From Arbacia lixula (taxonomy: Eukaryota; Echinodermata; Echinoidea; Arbacioida; Arbaciidae): a stretch of 64,000 bases of DNA. Location of the stretch: assembly GCA_963669155.1 (NCBI GenBank), contig OZ022588.1, positions 18,158,438 through 18,222,437 of the forward strand, given 5' to 3'. The notes under the pieces are model-generated. The model had not been told where the DNA came from. It made no database searches and saw only the letters and a list, made by a program, of their open reading frames with translations. This document shows, one piece after another, positions 13,001 through 27,712 of this stretch (its first letter is position 1; each line of letters opens with the position of its first letter). Position numbers and translations under genes: made by a program.

Positions 13001-14700
13001 AGAGAGAGTTTGTTACCGTATTTTTCGGCGTATAAGACGCATGTTTTTACCTTTGAAAATCACGCCAAAGTCCAGGTGCGTCTTATTCGCGGCGTTATCA
13101 AAAGTCGGGTCTTTACAACCAACATGTATACACATGTACGGGACTATGCATTGTGTGACAACATTCAACAAAAAAATATGGCTTTGATAGCCCGACACAC
13201 TTGAGGTAACGGTAATTTGTATTAGTCTGAGACACCTCAAAGACACCGCTAAGGAGAAAGCTAAGGCTCAAACTCCAAAACTCCGTTAGATGGGGGCAGC
13301 CGTTTTTCTTTGATCTCCGGCCATACGGCTTTGTATATAGCGCCATCTCGCGGCCGGATCAAAGCCCATAATCGCCGGAGATCAAAGAAAAATGGCGGCC
13401 CCCATCTAACAGAGTTTTTGAGTTTGAGCCTTAGCTTTCTCCATCGCGGTATCTGTCTCAGACAAATACTTGTCCTGGTGCTTTCTTGGTACCGGCAATT
13501 ATGCTGGTGATGTGATTGAAATCGTATTACCGGTACGTCAATTGTTTCAGGCTATCAAAGCCATCTATTTTGTTGAACGTTGTCACATAATGCATAGTCC
13601 CATAAATGTGTATACGTGTTCGTTTTATTTATTTATTTTTTTTAATTGCGTGCTCAAAGTTGGGGTGCGTTTTATCTACGGGTGCGTCTAATCTACTGGT
13701 CGATATGGTATACAGTGGCAAAGTAGTGTGAATGCAAAGCTGTACACACGCATCCATGTATACTGCTTTGGACATGTCACTTGATTATTTGATACATGAT
13801 TGAGACAGAGACAGAGAGAGACACAGAAAGACACAGAGAGACACAGACACAGAAAGAGAAAGAGAGAGAGAGTGAGAGAGAGAGAGAGGACAGAAGTGAA
13901 ATTGAAGAATGAGATTTAAAAAACAGAGAAGAGAGGAGAAAAACAGAGAAAAGTAAAGAAAAACAAATAGAAAGTTAGAAAGAGAGGGATGCAGTATGGG
14001 CACATGTGTGTTGTGTGAGTTTCAGAGAAAAGAGAAGAGAGAGTAAAGGAACAAAGAGAGGCAGATGTGTGTGTGTTTGAGAGAAAAAAGAGAGATGAAT
14101 GAAGTGAAGAATAACAAAAAGTGAGAGAAAGCAACAAAGAGAAAGATGGATGGATGGAGTGTGTGTGAGCAAGAGAGAAGAGAAGAGAAGAGAGAGAGAA
14201 AGATGAAGGGAGAGAATAGCAACAATTAGAGCGATAGAAAGATATGGAAGAAGAGAGAGTCATACAGAGGGTGCATGAAAGTGCTTGAGAGAGAACAGAA
14301 GAAAAAGAGGGAGAGAGGAGGGGAGAGAGAGGAAGAAGTGGGGGGTGGGGGACGAAGCCCGAGAGAGAATGTAGATGTATACTTACTCCTATTGGTCGGT
14401 TTCGATGCTGAAGGTAAAGAATGACTGGCTTGACAAACAGCATCCATGGTATGCACGACACCGCTACTAACACCAGGAAAATCTGCAGCTCACCCTGTAA
14501 AACATACAAGACAATTGCAAGAGTGATTGAACCAATTTGGTATGTTGCAATAAAGCAATTCTCATTAACATAATCATCATCATCATTATCAACTTCATTA
14601 GCATAATGTGAATTATGTTTTTCATCACTATCATAATCTAAAACTTTATCATCATAACCATCACAGTTCTATTCTTTCCTTCTAATTTTTGTCTTCCTCT

Positions 14701-14740
<40 letters not shown>

Positions 14741-14785
14741 TCTCATACCCTGTCCCCCCTCGCTATATATCTATGTTTATATCCG

Positions 14786-14818
<33 letters not shown>

Positions 14819-15229
14819 TTATCCATCCTTCTTTCCTTCTTAATTTCTCTCCCTGTCTTCCTTACTCTCTCTCTCTTCTCACTCCCTTTCTCTTTTCCTC
14901 CCTCCCTTTCTCTCTATTCCCCCCTTCTATCTCCCTCTCCCTCTTTCTCTACATTTTCTTGCTCTATCTTCCTCAATCTTTCTCATGTGCACCCCCACTC
15001 TCTCATTGTATCTCTCTCCCTCCTCTCACTCCCTCCATTTCTCTCTTCACCGTCTTCGCTCTTTCTTTCTCCCCAGTCTTTCCAAAACTCATAACCATGA
15101 ATCACCATCATTAACACAATCACTATCTTTTATCTTTTTCTCTCTTATTCCTCCTCTTCTCTCCCTCTCTCTCTCTCCCACTCTCTCCCCCTACATGTCT
15201 CTCTTCCTCACTTTCTCTCCCCTTCTTCT

Positions 15230-15279
<50 letters not shown>

Positions 15280-18200
15280 CACACCCTCTATCTTTCGCCT
15301 GGCCTGTGAACATGGGAGGATCTGGAGCCCCAGAGAGCCCCATATTGATGAGCGTCAGGATGAGGCTGGGCGCTGTCATCTCTCCTTCCCTCCTTACCCC
15401 CGTCCTCTCTCTCTCTCTCTCTCTCTTTGTCCACACTCTCTTATCTCTCACCTGGCCTGTGAACATGGGAGGATCTGGCGCCACAAACAGCCCCATATTG
15501 ATGAGGGTCAGGATGAGGCTGGGCGCTGTAGTCTCGTTCCAGACATTAAAGGCCAGCCACTTAACAAAGATCAGTACCACCAGATAGCCGAAGATGCTCA
15601 TCATAAAGATCAGCTGGGGCACAAACTCACAATAGATATTGATGCGTTTCTTGAAATAACTGCATGGGAAGAAAACAATTCAAGAACAGTTGTAAGACTT
15701 TTGACATAACTGCACAAATAGAGGTGAAATCATCCTCAACATAAATATTCACTATGACATTGTATATTTTCTGTTGACCAGTCCAGTATGCAGTAGATGT
15801 ATGTCCAAATCTATCTGGTTGCAATATATTTTTTCTTTTAATTACAGGATGGACCACACTTTCCATAAAATCTTAAATATCAAGTTGCTTTAACCACATG
15901 TTTTACCAGCAATATGCACATAAATGGCAGATGTATATCCGAGGTCCACGTCACTTCAACATTATTTTGTTTAACCCTCCAGACAAAATTATGTTCACGA
16001 GGATTCAGTCGGATAAGTCTCATCAAAATTGGATGAGAGGAGAAGATATCCTTTAAACAGGGTGTTGCGTCTGGCGGCGGTCCTTTCAGCCCCTGGTCCT
16101 ACATATGTAACGCTTTGATAGTCGTGATCTCGCATGCGTGCGCTATCGACAGCAATCTCTGATACAATACGGCGCATGTACACACAATGAGTGGTATGTG
16201 CATGTGTGTGTGAGCATTGCAGCATAGCCATTCAACCAAACCTTTGTGTAGCTTTGGTCAACTTCGTGGAGTCCAATCTTTTATGTTACCAGTCCGACAA
16301 GCACGAAACGCACACGAGCAATGTGTACAGATGAACGGCCTTTCGCAAATCCTGTACGCAAATCTACTCCCCAATGATTCTGATACTTTTAAGCATACCT
16401 GTGGTTGCAAAAGCTGAGGAAAACTCCAAAGGTCATCTGGCTGATTCCTAGGATCACAGACAGCTTCATCTTGTAGGAGTTCAGGAAGTTGATTTTGTTG
16501 GCCGCCAGCTGCCATATCTATGCATTTCATAGACGAAATGAGGAGAAGCATGATAATTATATTTGGCACTGTCCCATCTAGCATTTTAGCCTGTTCTTTT
16601 TACTGAGCAGCACGATTCCGACGTAATCTGCTGAGCAGACAATACATGACAAGCAACAAACAAATTTTAAATGCCTTATAGGCCACAATTATTCATTTAT
16701 GTATTTATTTTATTTATTTCCAGTTTTGTTTAAGCAGGGTGGCCTCTTCAGTTATACAACTGCTGTCACTGAGGGCCCTGACGGATAAAAGATACATTAC
16801 AATACATAACAACAACAATAACAGATCAATACACAACATATTAACATTACAGTATACTTAAGCCAAACCCTTTGGGTTACTGCAGTTCTGTGGCAAATAA
16901 GTGCACCAGGATTGAATGAGTTGAATGTCAGTACTGGTAACTCTGGAATCCCTGATTGATTTGCGCGTCCAGCCTGCTTAAAAAAGACAGGCTGGTTTTA
17001 AATTTGTGCTTGCTCTGTGTTGCGCAAAAAGCATGAAAATAAATGTCACACCCAAATTACCAGTTTTACAGTACTGTGACTCTACAACAGGTGTTGTACA
17101 ACTGTCTCTGCCTGAAAGACCTAGAAAGGTGATGGCTGACATTTACTATGCAAGAGCCAAGCAAATCACTCAGATGAACATGACAGAGAGAGAAAAACCA
17201 TCAACAGCAATAACACTAGAGCGTTACTTACTGGATCGACACCAATCGGGTAGGTGGAACCTGTCAGGGCGTACTTTGGATCAAGACTTAGGGAGATGTC
17301 TTCCTTGAGTAGAGATTCACTGTATGGATGGAAGAGAGACAAGCAAATACAAAGATAGATAGATGGAATAGGAGAGAGATTACTCCAAGTAGAAAGATAA
17401 GGACAGATAAACATAACCATTGTAGTTGTGATGAAGCCTGCAACATTGAGTACGCCAAAGTCTCAACCAGGGCTCTGTTACATAAAATTTACCATTGACT
17501 ATGTCATCAATGGTAAGTACCATGGAAACATCACTCAACAGCCAATCAAATCCAAGGTTACCATCAAAGGTGCCATCGCTAGCACAGTTATCATCTATTG
17601 TAAGTTTCATGCAACAGGGCCCAGGTTAAGATTGTGAACACCAGTATTATCATGACTTAAAATGTCATCATCGCCATCATCACAATCTAGATTGTCATCA
17701 TGATCAATACCATCATTTCATTGTCATCACTATCTATATAATCTTTATTATCATCATTAATCTATTAAAATAGTCATCACCATCATCATCACTATCTTTA
17801 TCATCACCAATATTTCACTACAGTCAATTATTTTTTTCCTCCATTTCATCTTGATCACCATGACTACAATCAGCTCTGCAATCATCAACTGGACATATAC
17901 CACATCTCACAGACAAGTTTTGAGCAGAAGCACTTACTCATAATTCATTGCAGTCGCGTTCCATTTAGAGCCAAAGATATTGAACGACTTGGAGAGACAG
18001 TCGTTGTAGAGGAAGCCGGAGTAGACGGAGAACAGGCCCATGAGCATGATGACGTAGCGACCACCGTACAGCATCCCAAACATCTATGAAAGGTCAAAGG
18101 GTTAACACAGGTCAATATAGAGGAAGGCTGGTTAGATGGAGTCATTAGAATCACGACATAGTGGGGGATGAGGATCAACAGATGTAACAAATTTTGGATG

Positions 18201-21200
18201 AGAAACAGGGATGATACACCAACTTCTAACAATGGAATGTCTGTCATGATTGTCATCTTTTAGAGAGCATATACGAATAATCCAGAGCCTGGGATTTTTT
18301 GCATCTTTCTATCAATAAAACAAGGGCTTAATGGCACCCCTTCAGGTAGCCTGACCACCACAAATGTGAGCTCATATGTAACCTGTGATGAAATGTCTCA
18401 GTAACGTTATCAATCAATCATGCCAATCTATGATAATAAATTTGTATTCCTTATAACTCTGCTAAATTTAGTTGCTAAATACTAATTTCAAGCAAATATC
18501 TCATTTGATGACCTGCCCTGAGCCCACACATTAAATTTGTTCTCTACTGCTCACCTCATGGTTGGCGAGTGAGGCGTAGAGCTGCTTCTCCCTGACGATG
18601 AGCCAGAGGCCGAAGAGGAACATGATGAGGCCATGGCCACAGTCACCGTACATCACAGAGAAGAGGAATGGGTAGGTGATGATGGTGAAGGGCGCTGCAA
18701 AACAAAATATCAATGGGAGGGTAGCATTAAAGGAGAACCAAACCCTAAAAACAACTCGATTAGGAAGCAGACTGGTGAAAGTAAGAGGCATTCATCTTTT
18801 TCACGACTGGAGTATATGATAGCATATATAAAATTGTACTACCGGTAAGAAACACTATGTAGAAAATAGTAAAAATTAGTAAAACTTAGAAAAATAGTAA
18901 CACATGGTATTACCAATGTCACTATACTTCCATACCTGGGTTGACCTCTCTGTAGTTGGCCACACCATAGGCATTGACCAGACTCTGGTAGACGCAGGTG
19001 AACTTGTTGGTCTTATTGTAGGTGGGCGGCTCCTCGTTGGTGGCGATCCTGTTCAGGATGGAGGGCACCGAGGATCCACTCACCTCCTGAGGGCAGCAGA
19101 CAGGGTGGAACGAGGGTGTCGATCAATCAAAAAGTCAACCAGTGAAAAATTCTCAATGTCGCAAATAACTATGAAATATTAACGCTTTACAAATTTTTGG
19201 CGTGTAAAGTGGTGAACTGGGCACTTCCGGTTCTATTAGAACGTTACACTTGCCTTTCCCAGTAACCCACTTTTCCAGAGGAATTCTTCCTGTAAGTTGA
19301 AGAGTTGGACTGTTGAAGAACTGAGAACTTTCTTGACTAAAAGAGGGGTTCCTTGAAATGATGCAAAGCACTGTGTGCCGGACTACAAGACCGGAAGTAT
19401 ACAGGTCAACAAATGCGACTGAAAAACTTATAGCTCTGTGTAAGGTAATATTTCACAGTTCTTTGCGATATTAAGAATTACATGGGTGCTAAGAACGATG
19501 AAGCCCCGTAAGGCAAAAAAGGAGCCCATGTTTCTCTTATAGTATAATGTACAGGGGGTCATTTCATGACATCAGGACCATGTTGCAGAATAGGTTTTCA
19601 ATTATTGTAACTTGCCATTAATGGTTACTACCATGGCAACAGGTGTAATAATGAGAGCTCATTGGCTGTTGCCATGGTACTTACCATTGATAGTAAGTTA
19701 CAGTAATTGAAAACCTATATGCAACATGGCCCAGGCTTGAAAATAACCCTCACAATTATTTAACCAGCACTCAATGTGCCTTTCTGGAGTAATAGTCAAA
19801 GGTTTAAGTGATTGAAATAATACCCACTGGTGTCAATCAAATTCAGCACCATCTTGAACTAAGATGAGGGATAGCAGTGGTAAAGATTATGGGCCCTTTA
19901 ATCATGGCAAGATTGCTTTGCCGTGACCACAGATACCATTTTCGATTCACTTGAAGCAATCATCTCAGAATTATACAATTATTGAAATCGAAGGAAGACA
20001 GGACCCGGAATGACAATTCATCCTTGATAATCATTACCATTATTTCCCTCATGAAAATAATTCTGTCCTTTGATTGATTAAGAGCCTTGCATGTGACCAA
20101 AGATATTCATACTATCTCTGATAAAGATACTACATGCCCTCTGAGCCCTAAGGAAATAGTACAATCATTTCACTGGCTGCTCCCGATGTGGCACATATTT
20201 GTATACTACTGCCCTTTAACTGAAACCCTTAATTGTCCATAATTTGTCCAGTCCCTTTCAACACTGATATTCACAGATTGAGTAATGATATATCAAAGAA
20301 TAAAAGGAGAGACTGACCGTGCCCCTCCGGAGGGCCAGCTTGATCTGGTCAAGGTCCGAGACGGGGCACCAGCACTCGGCGATGAGGCACTTCTGAGTGA
20401 CGTCCAGGTTGAAGAGGTTGAGGGTGTGGTAGATGGCCTTCAGTTTGCGCACCTTGATGAACCACACACGCAGACTCTTGGAGGCCAGAGAGAGAAGGCG
20501 CTGTCTGTGCTCCTCAGTCTGGCTCAGAACCTGGTGCAGGGAGATAAAGAGGTCAACAACATTAGGTGGAGGTGCACTGGTTTGTGTACAATACACAACT
20601 ACAGATGACAAGGCTATGGGTTCAAAACTCGATGAACCACACACATAGGCTCTCAGAGGCCAGAGAGAGAAGGTGCCGTTTGTGCTCCTCAGTCTCGCTT
20701 AGAACCTGTCACACGGAGATAACGATTGTAGTAGTTTGTGGTAGAATTACAATAAGGTTATTGATTCAAACCTTGATGAACCACACACATAGGCTCTCAG
20801 AGGCCAGAGAGACAAGGCACTGTTTGTGCTCCTCAGTCTAGCTTAGAACCTGTCACAGGGAGTTAGTGATAGTTGTACTGGTTTGTGGTTCAACACACAA
20901 CTACAGATGACAAGGTCATGGGTTCAAACCCCCCAAAAGAAAGGGTTACTACATACCTTCTGGAGGTCTTCAAGCCGGGTAAGTACGGCGATAGAAGTCT
21001 CGTTTCTCTCAGCAGCAGTCTCATTGCACGGGTACAGGGTAGCACGGAACCTGCGGTCGAGAAATATAAACACATTACAGTACTGGGTAGGGTTACAGAC
21101 AAAACATTTCAAACACTTTCATAGTCAATATCACATCCAGATGAAGGAGTTAAATCTATCATTCCAAAATATTTTTTTGTGAACAGTGTATAAAAAGAGA

Positions 21201-24200
21201 AAAGGAGATTTCTGTAAATAATGTGAACATATACTGTTCAAGTTGTTTGTGTCACAAGGTTTTGATAAATTGTGAAAATCGCAAATCATTGTATGGTCGC
21301 GAATCTAAATACACAAATATTGCCACACAATCTTGATGCATTTTGCTGTGCAAAAAGATATAAATAAGTCATAAGCACCATGTGTCTCCAGCTTACATCT
21401 GGCCTACCTGTATGTTTTTTCTCAGTCACATGTGTATACCCGTGCAGCGAGTTGCGGGGAGTGTACATGCAAACACACATGCACATTCTAACATGTCACA
21501 GAGCACACTGAATGAGATGGTTAGTTTTCCCAAGATCTTACCCCTCACAGATCTTCTTGACTCTGATCTTGAGCTGGTCTCCCTGGAAGAAGATGATGAA
21601 GACTGACTTCCATACCTCTTCTCCCTGCGGAAAGCAATCATACAAACAGCAAACATTACTTTCTCACTATCATAAGTGGGGTTGTGGAGCAACAGGAATA
21701 GGACACCAATGAATTGCATGTGAATGGGTCATTCCATGGGGTTGGGGCAAAGTTTTCATGCAATGTCCATATAAAAGAGGTATCAAACTTTGCAGTTCAC
21801 CACAAAGATCAATTCAGATGTGGTTAAGTTTGCTCTCTTTTCTCAGTAATAGACGTTAGAATTGGAAATCTTTTATGGATTTGAAGCAAGAGGCATATAA
21901 AAATATATCACTGTTACTACCGGTACATGGACATAATATTGTTTTTACATGGACAAGAAATTTTCAGAAGTCAAATTGCAATATGCCATGGTCTTTGAGA
22001 AATAATACTGGATGGGTACCCATTTTTTTGTTCATGCCATTCTTGGGACTATATTTGCCTGGTTTGAAAAAGATATGGATTTGGAGTTGTGGTATGTCAC
22101 AAAAATTGCCCCAACCCCATGGAATCACCCTAATGTGGCCGTTGCCTGAGGGTTGGGCAGTTAGCCCCTTTATTGGGAAGCTCTGATTGAAGCCATCCAT
22201 ACACAACCAAAATAAAGCCTTCAACATGAGCAGAATGACAATAATGAATACAAGTAAAAGTATACTTCTTTTCTCCAGAGTATACAATCAAATACCTCTC
22301 CGCGAGGCAGCCAAAGTAAAATCCATATTAGCAGATTCTGAATTGTAGCTTAAAACTCTAATCATCATTTTATTCTGATTTTTTGTATCCATTGCTAAAC
22401 TTTGTCAAAGAGACTAAAAACAATTCCTGAGTTCTCTGACACACCAAATCCTGAGACATCCTGCTTGGAATGTAGCCCATTTCAAACAATTTTTTTTTTC
22501 ATATTTCACCTGACGTGTATACCATTTGCTGGTGAAGAATCAACAGAATATCCAATATCCTTACAATATGAGTAACATAACAGTTCAAAGTTTCCCATAA
22601 TAAAAAAGGATACCTTAAGTACTGAAAACTGGTACTTAGATTTTCTTTAATCCCCACCATGTGCAAACAGCACTCTCATTTATGGATCTATTCTTTAGCA
22701 CCACAATAGCCTTGTGTCAATACACTGTATGCACAATCAATATTTTCACCTCATTAAATTCAGCAGTTCGGTCATTCCCTGATCTTACTGTCATTATATA
22801 AACATTTCAAAGTCCATGTTGTTAGCATCATATTTCAATAGTGGTACGTTAAAGGTCAGGGGTAGGAGAGGCAATGATTATGTGCCGTGATCATGACAGA
22901 GTTTTCCTGCTTGGTCCGTATTTTCTTTCATTGTTAGAATTTTTAGATTGTTCCTTCCGGGTATCCTGAAGTTCAATCAGAATAGGAACCATGGTCACTG
23001 TAAAACGGCACTACACTTTTAATGGGTCCTGTAGTCTTTTCCACTTCTAATGTTTTGTTTTTCTTTCATCAATGTAGTTAAAGATATATTTTTTATAATT
23101 GGTTTAAAATTGATAATCAATTTTTGATAAAATTCATTTTTTGTTCAAAGGGGTCCAGATGACAAACTGGTTTGGGGGGACTCCTCCACAGTCTCAGCAT
23201 TATCATTACTATTTTTTCACTGCTTGGTGTATTTATTTGATGTATGTTTATCAAGCTATGTTTGTATTATTGTATTTACTTCCAGTTGAAAATAGAAATT
23301 CATAGAAAATAATTACAAAAATTACCAAAATCACCAGTTACCTTTAGTTAGAGAGGTAGAGAATTGTAAAGAAGCAGAGACAACACAATATACAAGTTTG
23401 GAGATTCACCATGGTCAGAAGGTTCCCTAAACTACAACATACAAGCATGCAAACAGGCTGTAATAGTGTAGTCATGCTTGTTGATATGTATCCACTCAAG
23501 CTCAGTTGTAATAGGATCACTACATGTACGATTGTATGAGCAGCTTTTCTTTCAAACTCTTAAAGACAGCCCGTCCCTTTTCAGATCACCACCAAACCAT
23601 CGAAACATTGTCAAAACATATAAAGAAATGTTAGCAAGCTGTATATTCATAATTTGAAATTGACACGTAGTGTAAAATTCAAATAATGCATGTAAACAAC
23701 GTCTGATTAATAGTCTTTACCTCAGGCTCTTAGCAGTTTGTGTTGAAATATCTGCTTTATTGATTAATCTGTTTATTAAATCATAAAACGCATTATGAAA
23801 AAAAAATTGTTCTATAGAAGGAATCATCTCCAAAGATTGGTAATTACTCATAAAATTTGGATTTCACACATGCATAATAACCACATAGATACTGTAACAA
23901 AGACTAATACTTTTTTCGTAGTACGAAAAAAGTCGGTTTGAAAAGTTAACGGCTGAAATTTTTACATATACAGAAAGCGTCAACATGCTATATTCTTAGA
24001 AATGGTCTTGAATCACACTTTCTTCAATTTACGATCGTGGTAAACGATTTCAAATTTTAAGCTTGCAAAAGGGACGGACAATCTTTAAAGGGACAGTTCA
24101 CCCTGAAATTAAGTTTGTTTCAATAATGGCAGACACATGAAAGAAACACATTAATGAAGTTATCATGAAAATCCGTCAAAGAATAATGAAGTTCATGTTT

Positions 24201-27200
24201 TTAAGTTTTGGATTATGTGATATCACATGCGAGGTGATCTTCTACATGTTGTGTACAATTCTTTTTCAAAAATGAGTATTTTCTCCAAAAAAAATATGCA
24301 TCCTTGTACCTGTGTATTTAATACATCATTAGAAATATGTTTTAATACACATACCTGTATGAAAAAAAAAATCATTCCATTGTCAAAAACAGAAAAAAAG
24401 CAATTCATGTAATTATATTGTTTATTGGAGAGCACCTCACACGTGATGTCACAAAATTGAAATTTCAAAAGATCATAACTTTCTTACCTTTGACAGATTT
24501 TTGTCAAACCTTCATTGATACTTTTTTCATGTGTGTCAGCTTTTATTGCAACCAACTTATCTTCAGGGTGAACTATCCCTGTAACAAAATAGATATGAAT
24601 GTTTCTTTATAGTAGCTACATTGTACAGTTGTATAAAGCACATTAAGGCTGATAAACAATCATCAGAACCTCATCACTTTGATTGCATGGTACAGGTAAT
24701 TTTATGCAACTTTTTATCCCATATTACATGTATTTATCTCCAAGAATGAAATCATGAAAGTAGCAATACTGCCCAAATCTTTATATAGTACCAAAGTGTG
24801 ACATCATATGGGCCATTTCATGGTCACGCGAGTCACGCATGCTGTGTCTTATGAGTCACATGTCAGGGTATAGATGATTGATTTACTTGAACGAGTAATG
24901 GATTCAGCTCCAATATTTTCTAAGTTTTGACCTCGAACCTTGTTTGTGAATTGTGTGACATGAAAAATGTGTGACTCGCGTGACATTTACATGGAATGGC
25001 CCATATGAGCATACTGTCAAGACAACTGGTTCTATCAAACTATGTGGGTAGAGCAAGCAGCAGTGATCACATCATGGACTCGCATTAGGAGTGCCCGATC
25101 TCTCTCTTGAGTGATGTTGTTATGAGACAGAAATCATAAGAATAGATTTGACGACACCACTGCAGTACGCTACAGTCCTCAAACTCGGTCAGAAAGTCAT
25201 GGTTAGGAATAACTCACATTTTTTGTGATGCAGCCATTGTTTTTTCAGCTAATCTTCGTATCTAGCATTACAGTATTTACTTTAAGATGGCTGTATTGCA
25301 GGGGTTATCTTATCTTATATAAACAATATGTAGACTCAAGTCATCGTGGAAATATTTGATCAGTGGGCAAGTCTCTTTGTACTGGCCTGAATCTATTTAA
25401 TTGGTTTGTAATCAAGTGTCTGACAACATCTCTTCTTTTGTGTTGGGAAACGTAAGCAGTATAGTAGACACCAGAGAAAAAAGTCAGGAGCCTTGATCAT
25501 GAACCTTACTAGCTCTTTATGCGGCTCCTTTGCACATTTCCATGATTGGCGCAGCAGCTTACGTGCAAATTTGCACAGATCCCCACAAGTCTATTATGTG
25601 TGCTTACACAAAAATTTATGGTAGAAGAAAATTAATAATAATTTATAAATCCTTAAAACAAATACAAATGCATGAGTGAAGATGATTATATCGATGAATG
25701 AAAAATGAACGAAATTAGTCAAACATTGGAACAAAATACACAAACCTGTAAGATTGATTAAAGACAGGGTATCCCACAGTCATGAAACTCGGCAGGAATC
25801 AGCAATATGCAATACCTACAACGTGTGTGAAATTTCAATCATAGCCTCACGAATCTTTACAGGAAAAATGAAAAATTATCCTTGTTTATGTTTGAAACCA
25901 GGTCTACTTTCACATTCGTATAGGCCCTGTCAGTGAGCGGGCCGCGGGCATGCTCCCATTGAACGCACGCACTGTGGTGTGGACCATAGTGCACAGCAGT
26001 CTCTGGTCTCTAGCTTATATGTTTCGGATGACCAGCCCAAAACCTCCTCAAAATCTAGCAATTGCTATTATTTTGCTTTAAGTCAGTTTCTAGTTTAATC
26101 ATTGGGAGCGAAGTTCTGATACAGTATCTTCTTCCATTTTCTGTGGCTTTTACACAATTTAATCTTTTTGACCTTCAAAAGGGACTCCCAGTCTTTAAAG
26201 ACGTATAACTAAATAGACTACATTTAGCCAATATTGGGATCTTACTGTGCTGGGGTCTTTGAGAGGTTCTTGAATCTCTGCTTGACGGAGGAAGACGTTG
26301 CCACGGCAAACTCGCCACAGCATCTGTTCAAAGGCTGGGATGCGCTCACGGCGGATCACTCCGGTCACAAAGCTGAGAGGGGCAGAGTACAGGGGAAAAG
26401 TTTGGACATGGTAAATGTACACCTCTTTATCCCCCCTTCGCTACATCCTTGTAACAGTGATACACATAACATTCCATTTTCATCATGAATGCACATTTTA
26501 TGCACATCATTAGCAATACATTACTAATTAGATCCCCAAAGTTTGTCAGAGGTATAGATTATCTGATACACACAACTGTTTAAATCCAAATTTGTCCAAA
26601 TGTTAAAATCTCATTAAATATTCACAGGATTACTACAAGAAAAGTAATTGATGAAATGTCACAAAATCTGCTTCGAAAAAAATTCGCATCCCTTGACTTT
26701 ATGCTATGTTAACATCAGCTGGATACAAGTTGTAATTTATTTTCAATTACTTTCCAAGATGTCTAAAGGATTTTCTTAACACCTTGTACCACACATACAT
26801 TTGGTGACTTTCCCCTGATGGTCTATAATAAAAAACAGCTTCTTACTCACCCTAACTGCATGTCAGAAAATCCAAAAGCCTCATCAGGACGATTCCCCTG
26901 CAAAAGATAAATTTTTAAAAATGAGTATAGCAGAAACAACGACCAACAAACATTGTGAAGCAAGCATCTCACATCTTCAATTTGAGTTAAGCTAGTAACA
27001 GCAACTTTCACTCTACATTGGTGTTTCTTACCTGTATAACACTTGTTGTATAACACTTTCATGATCACTGGGGTCTTACATGTTCTCTCCCCTCACCTCC
27101 CTTTCTTTCAGATCTTACATTTATCTACCCCTCCTCTCTCTCTGTCCCTCTCACTCTCTGTCTCTCTCTCTCTGTCCCTCCCTCCCTCCTTCCCTTCCTC

Positions 27201-27642
27201 ATTTGCCCACTCTCTCTCCCTCTTTGCTCACTGATTCTTTTCTATCTCTCCATCTCTACATCTGTCTACCTCTTTTTCTCTTTCCTCTCTCTCTAAAACA
27301 CCCTCATACTCCCTCTCACTTTGTTTCCACAGGACTGTCTTCCTTTTGTTCAACACGATAAATCCTTATTCTTTCAAGCTACAACTCCTCTTACCTAATA
27401 TCCTCTCTCTCTCTCTCCCTGTTCTCAGTGTTCATTCCTGTTCCATCTCTCTCTCTCCCTTCCTATCCTTCAATCCCTCTCTCTGTTTCTGTCTCTCAGT
27501 CTCTGTCTCTCTCTCTCTTTCTCTCTATCTTGCGCGCTCTCTCTCTCTCTGTCTCTCTTTCTCTCTCCCTTTCTCCATCTCTCTCCCCCCTCCCTCTCTC
27601 TCTCCCTCTCTCTGTATCTCTCTCTGTATCTCTCTCTCTCTG

Positions 27643-27712
<70 letters not shown>

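Noticed and set aside
24223-24612. Open frames around 24.2-24.6 kb
   Set aside because: They lie inside the family 1 MITE and have no transposase motif.
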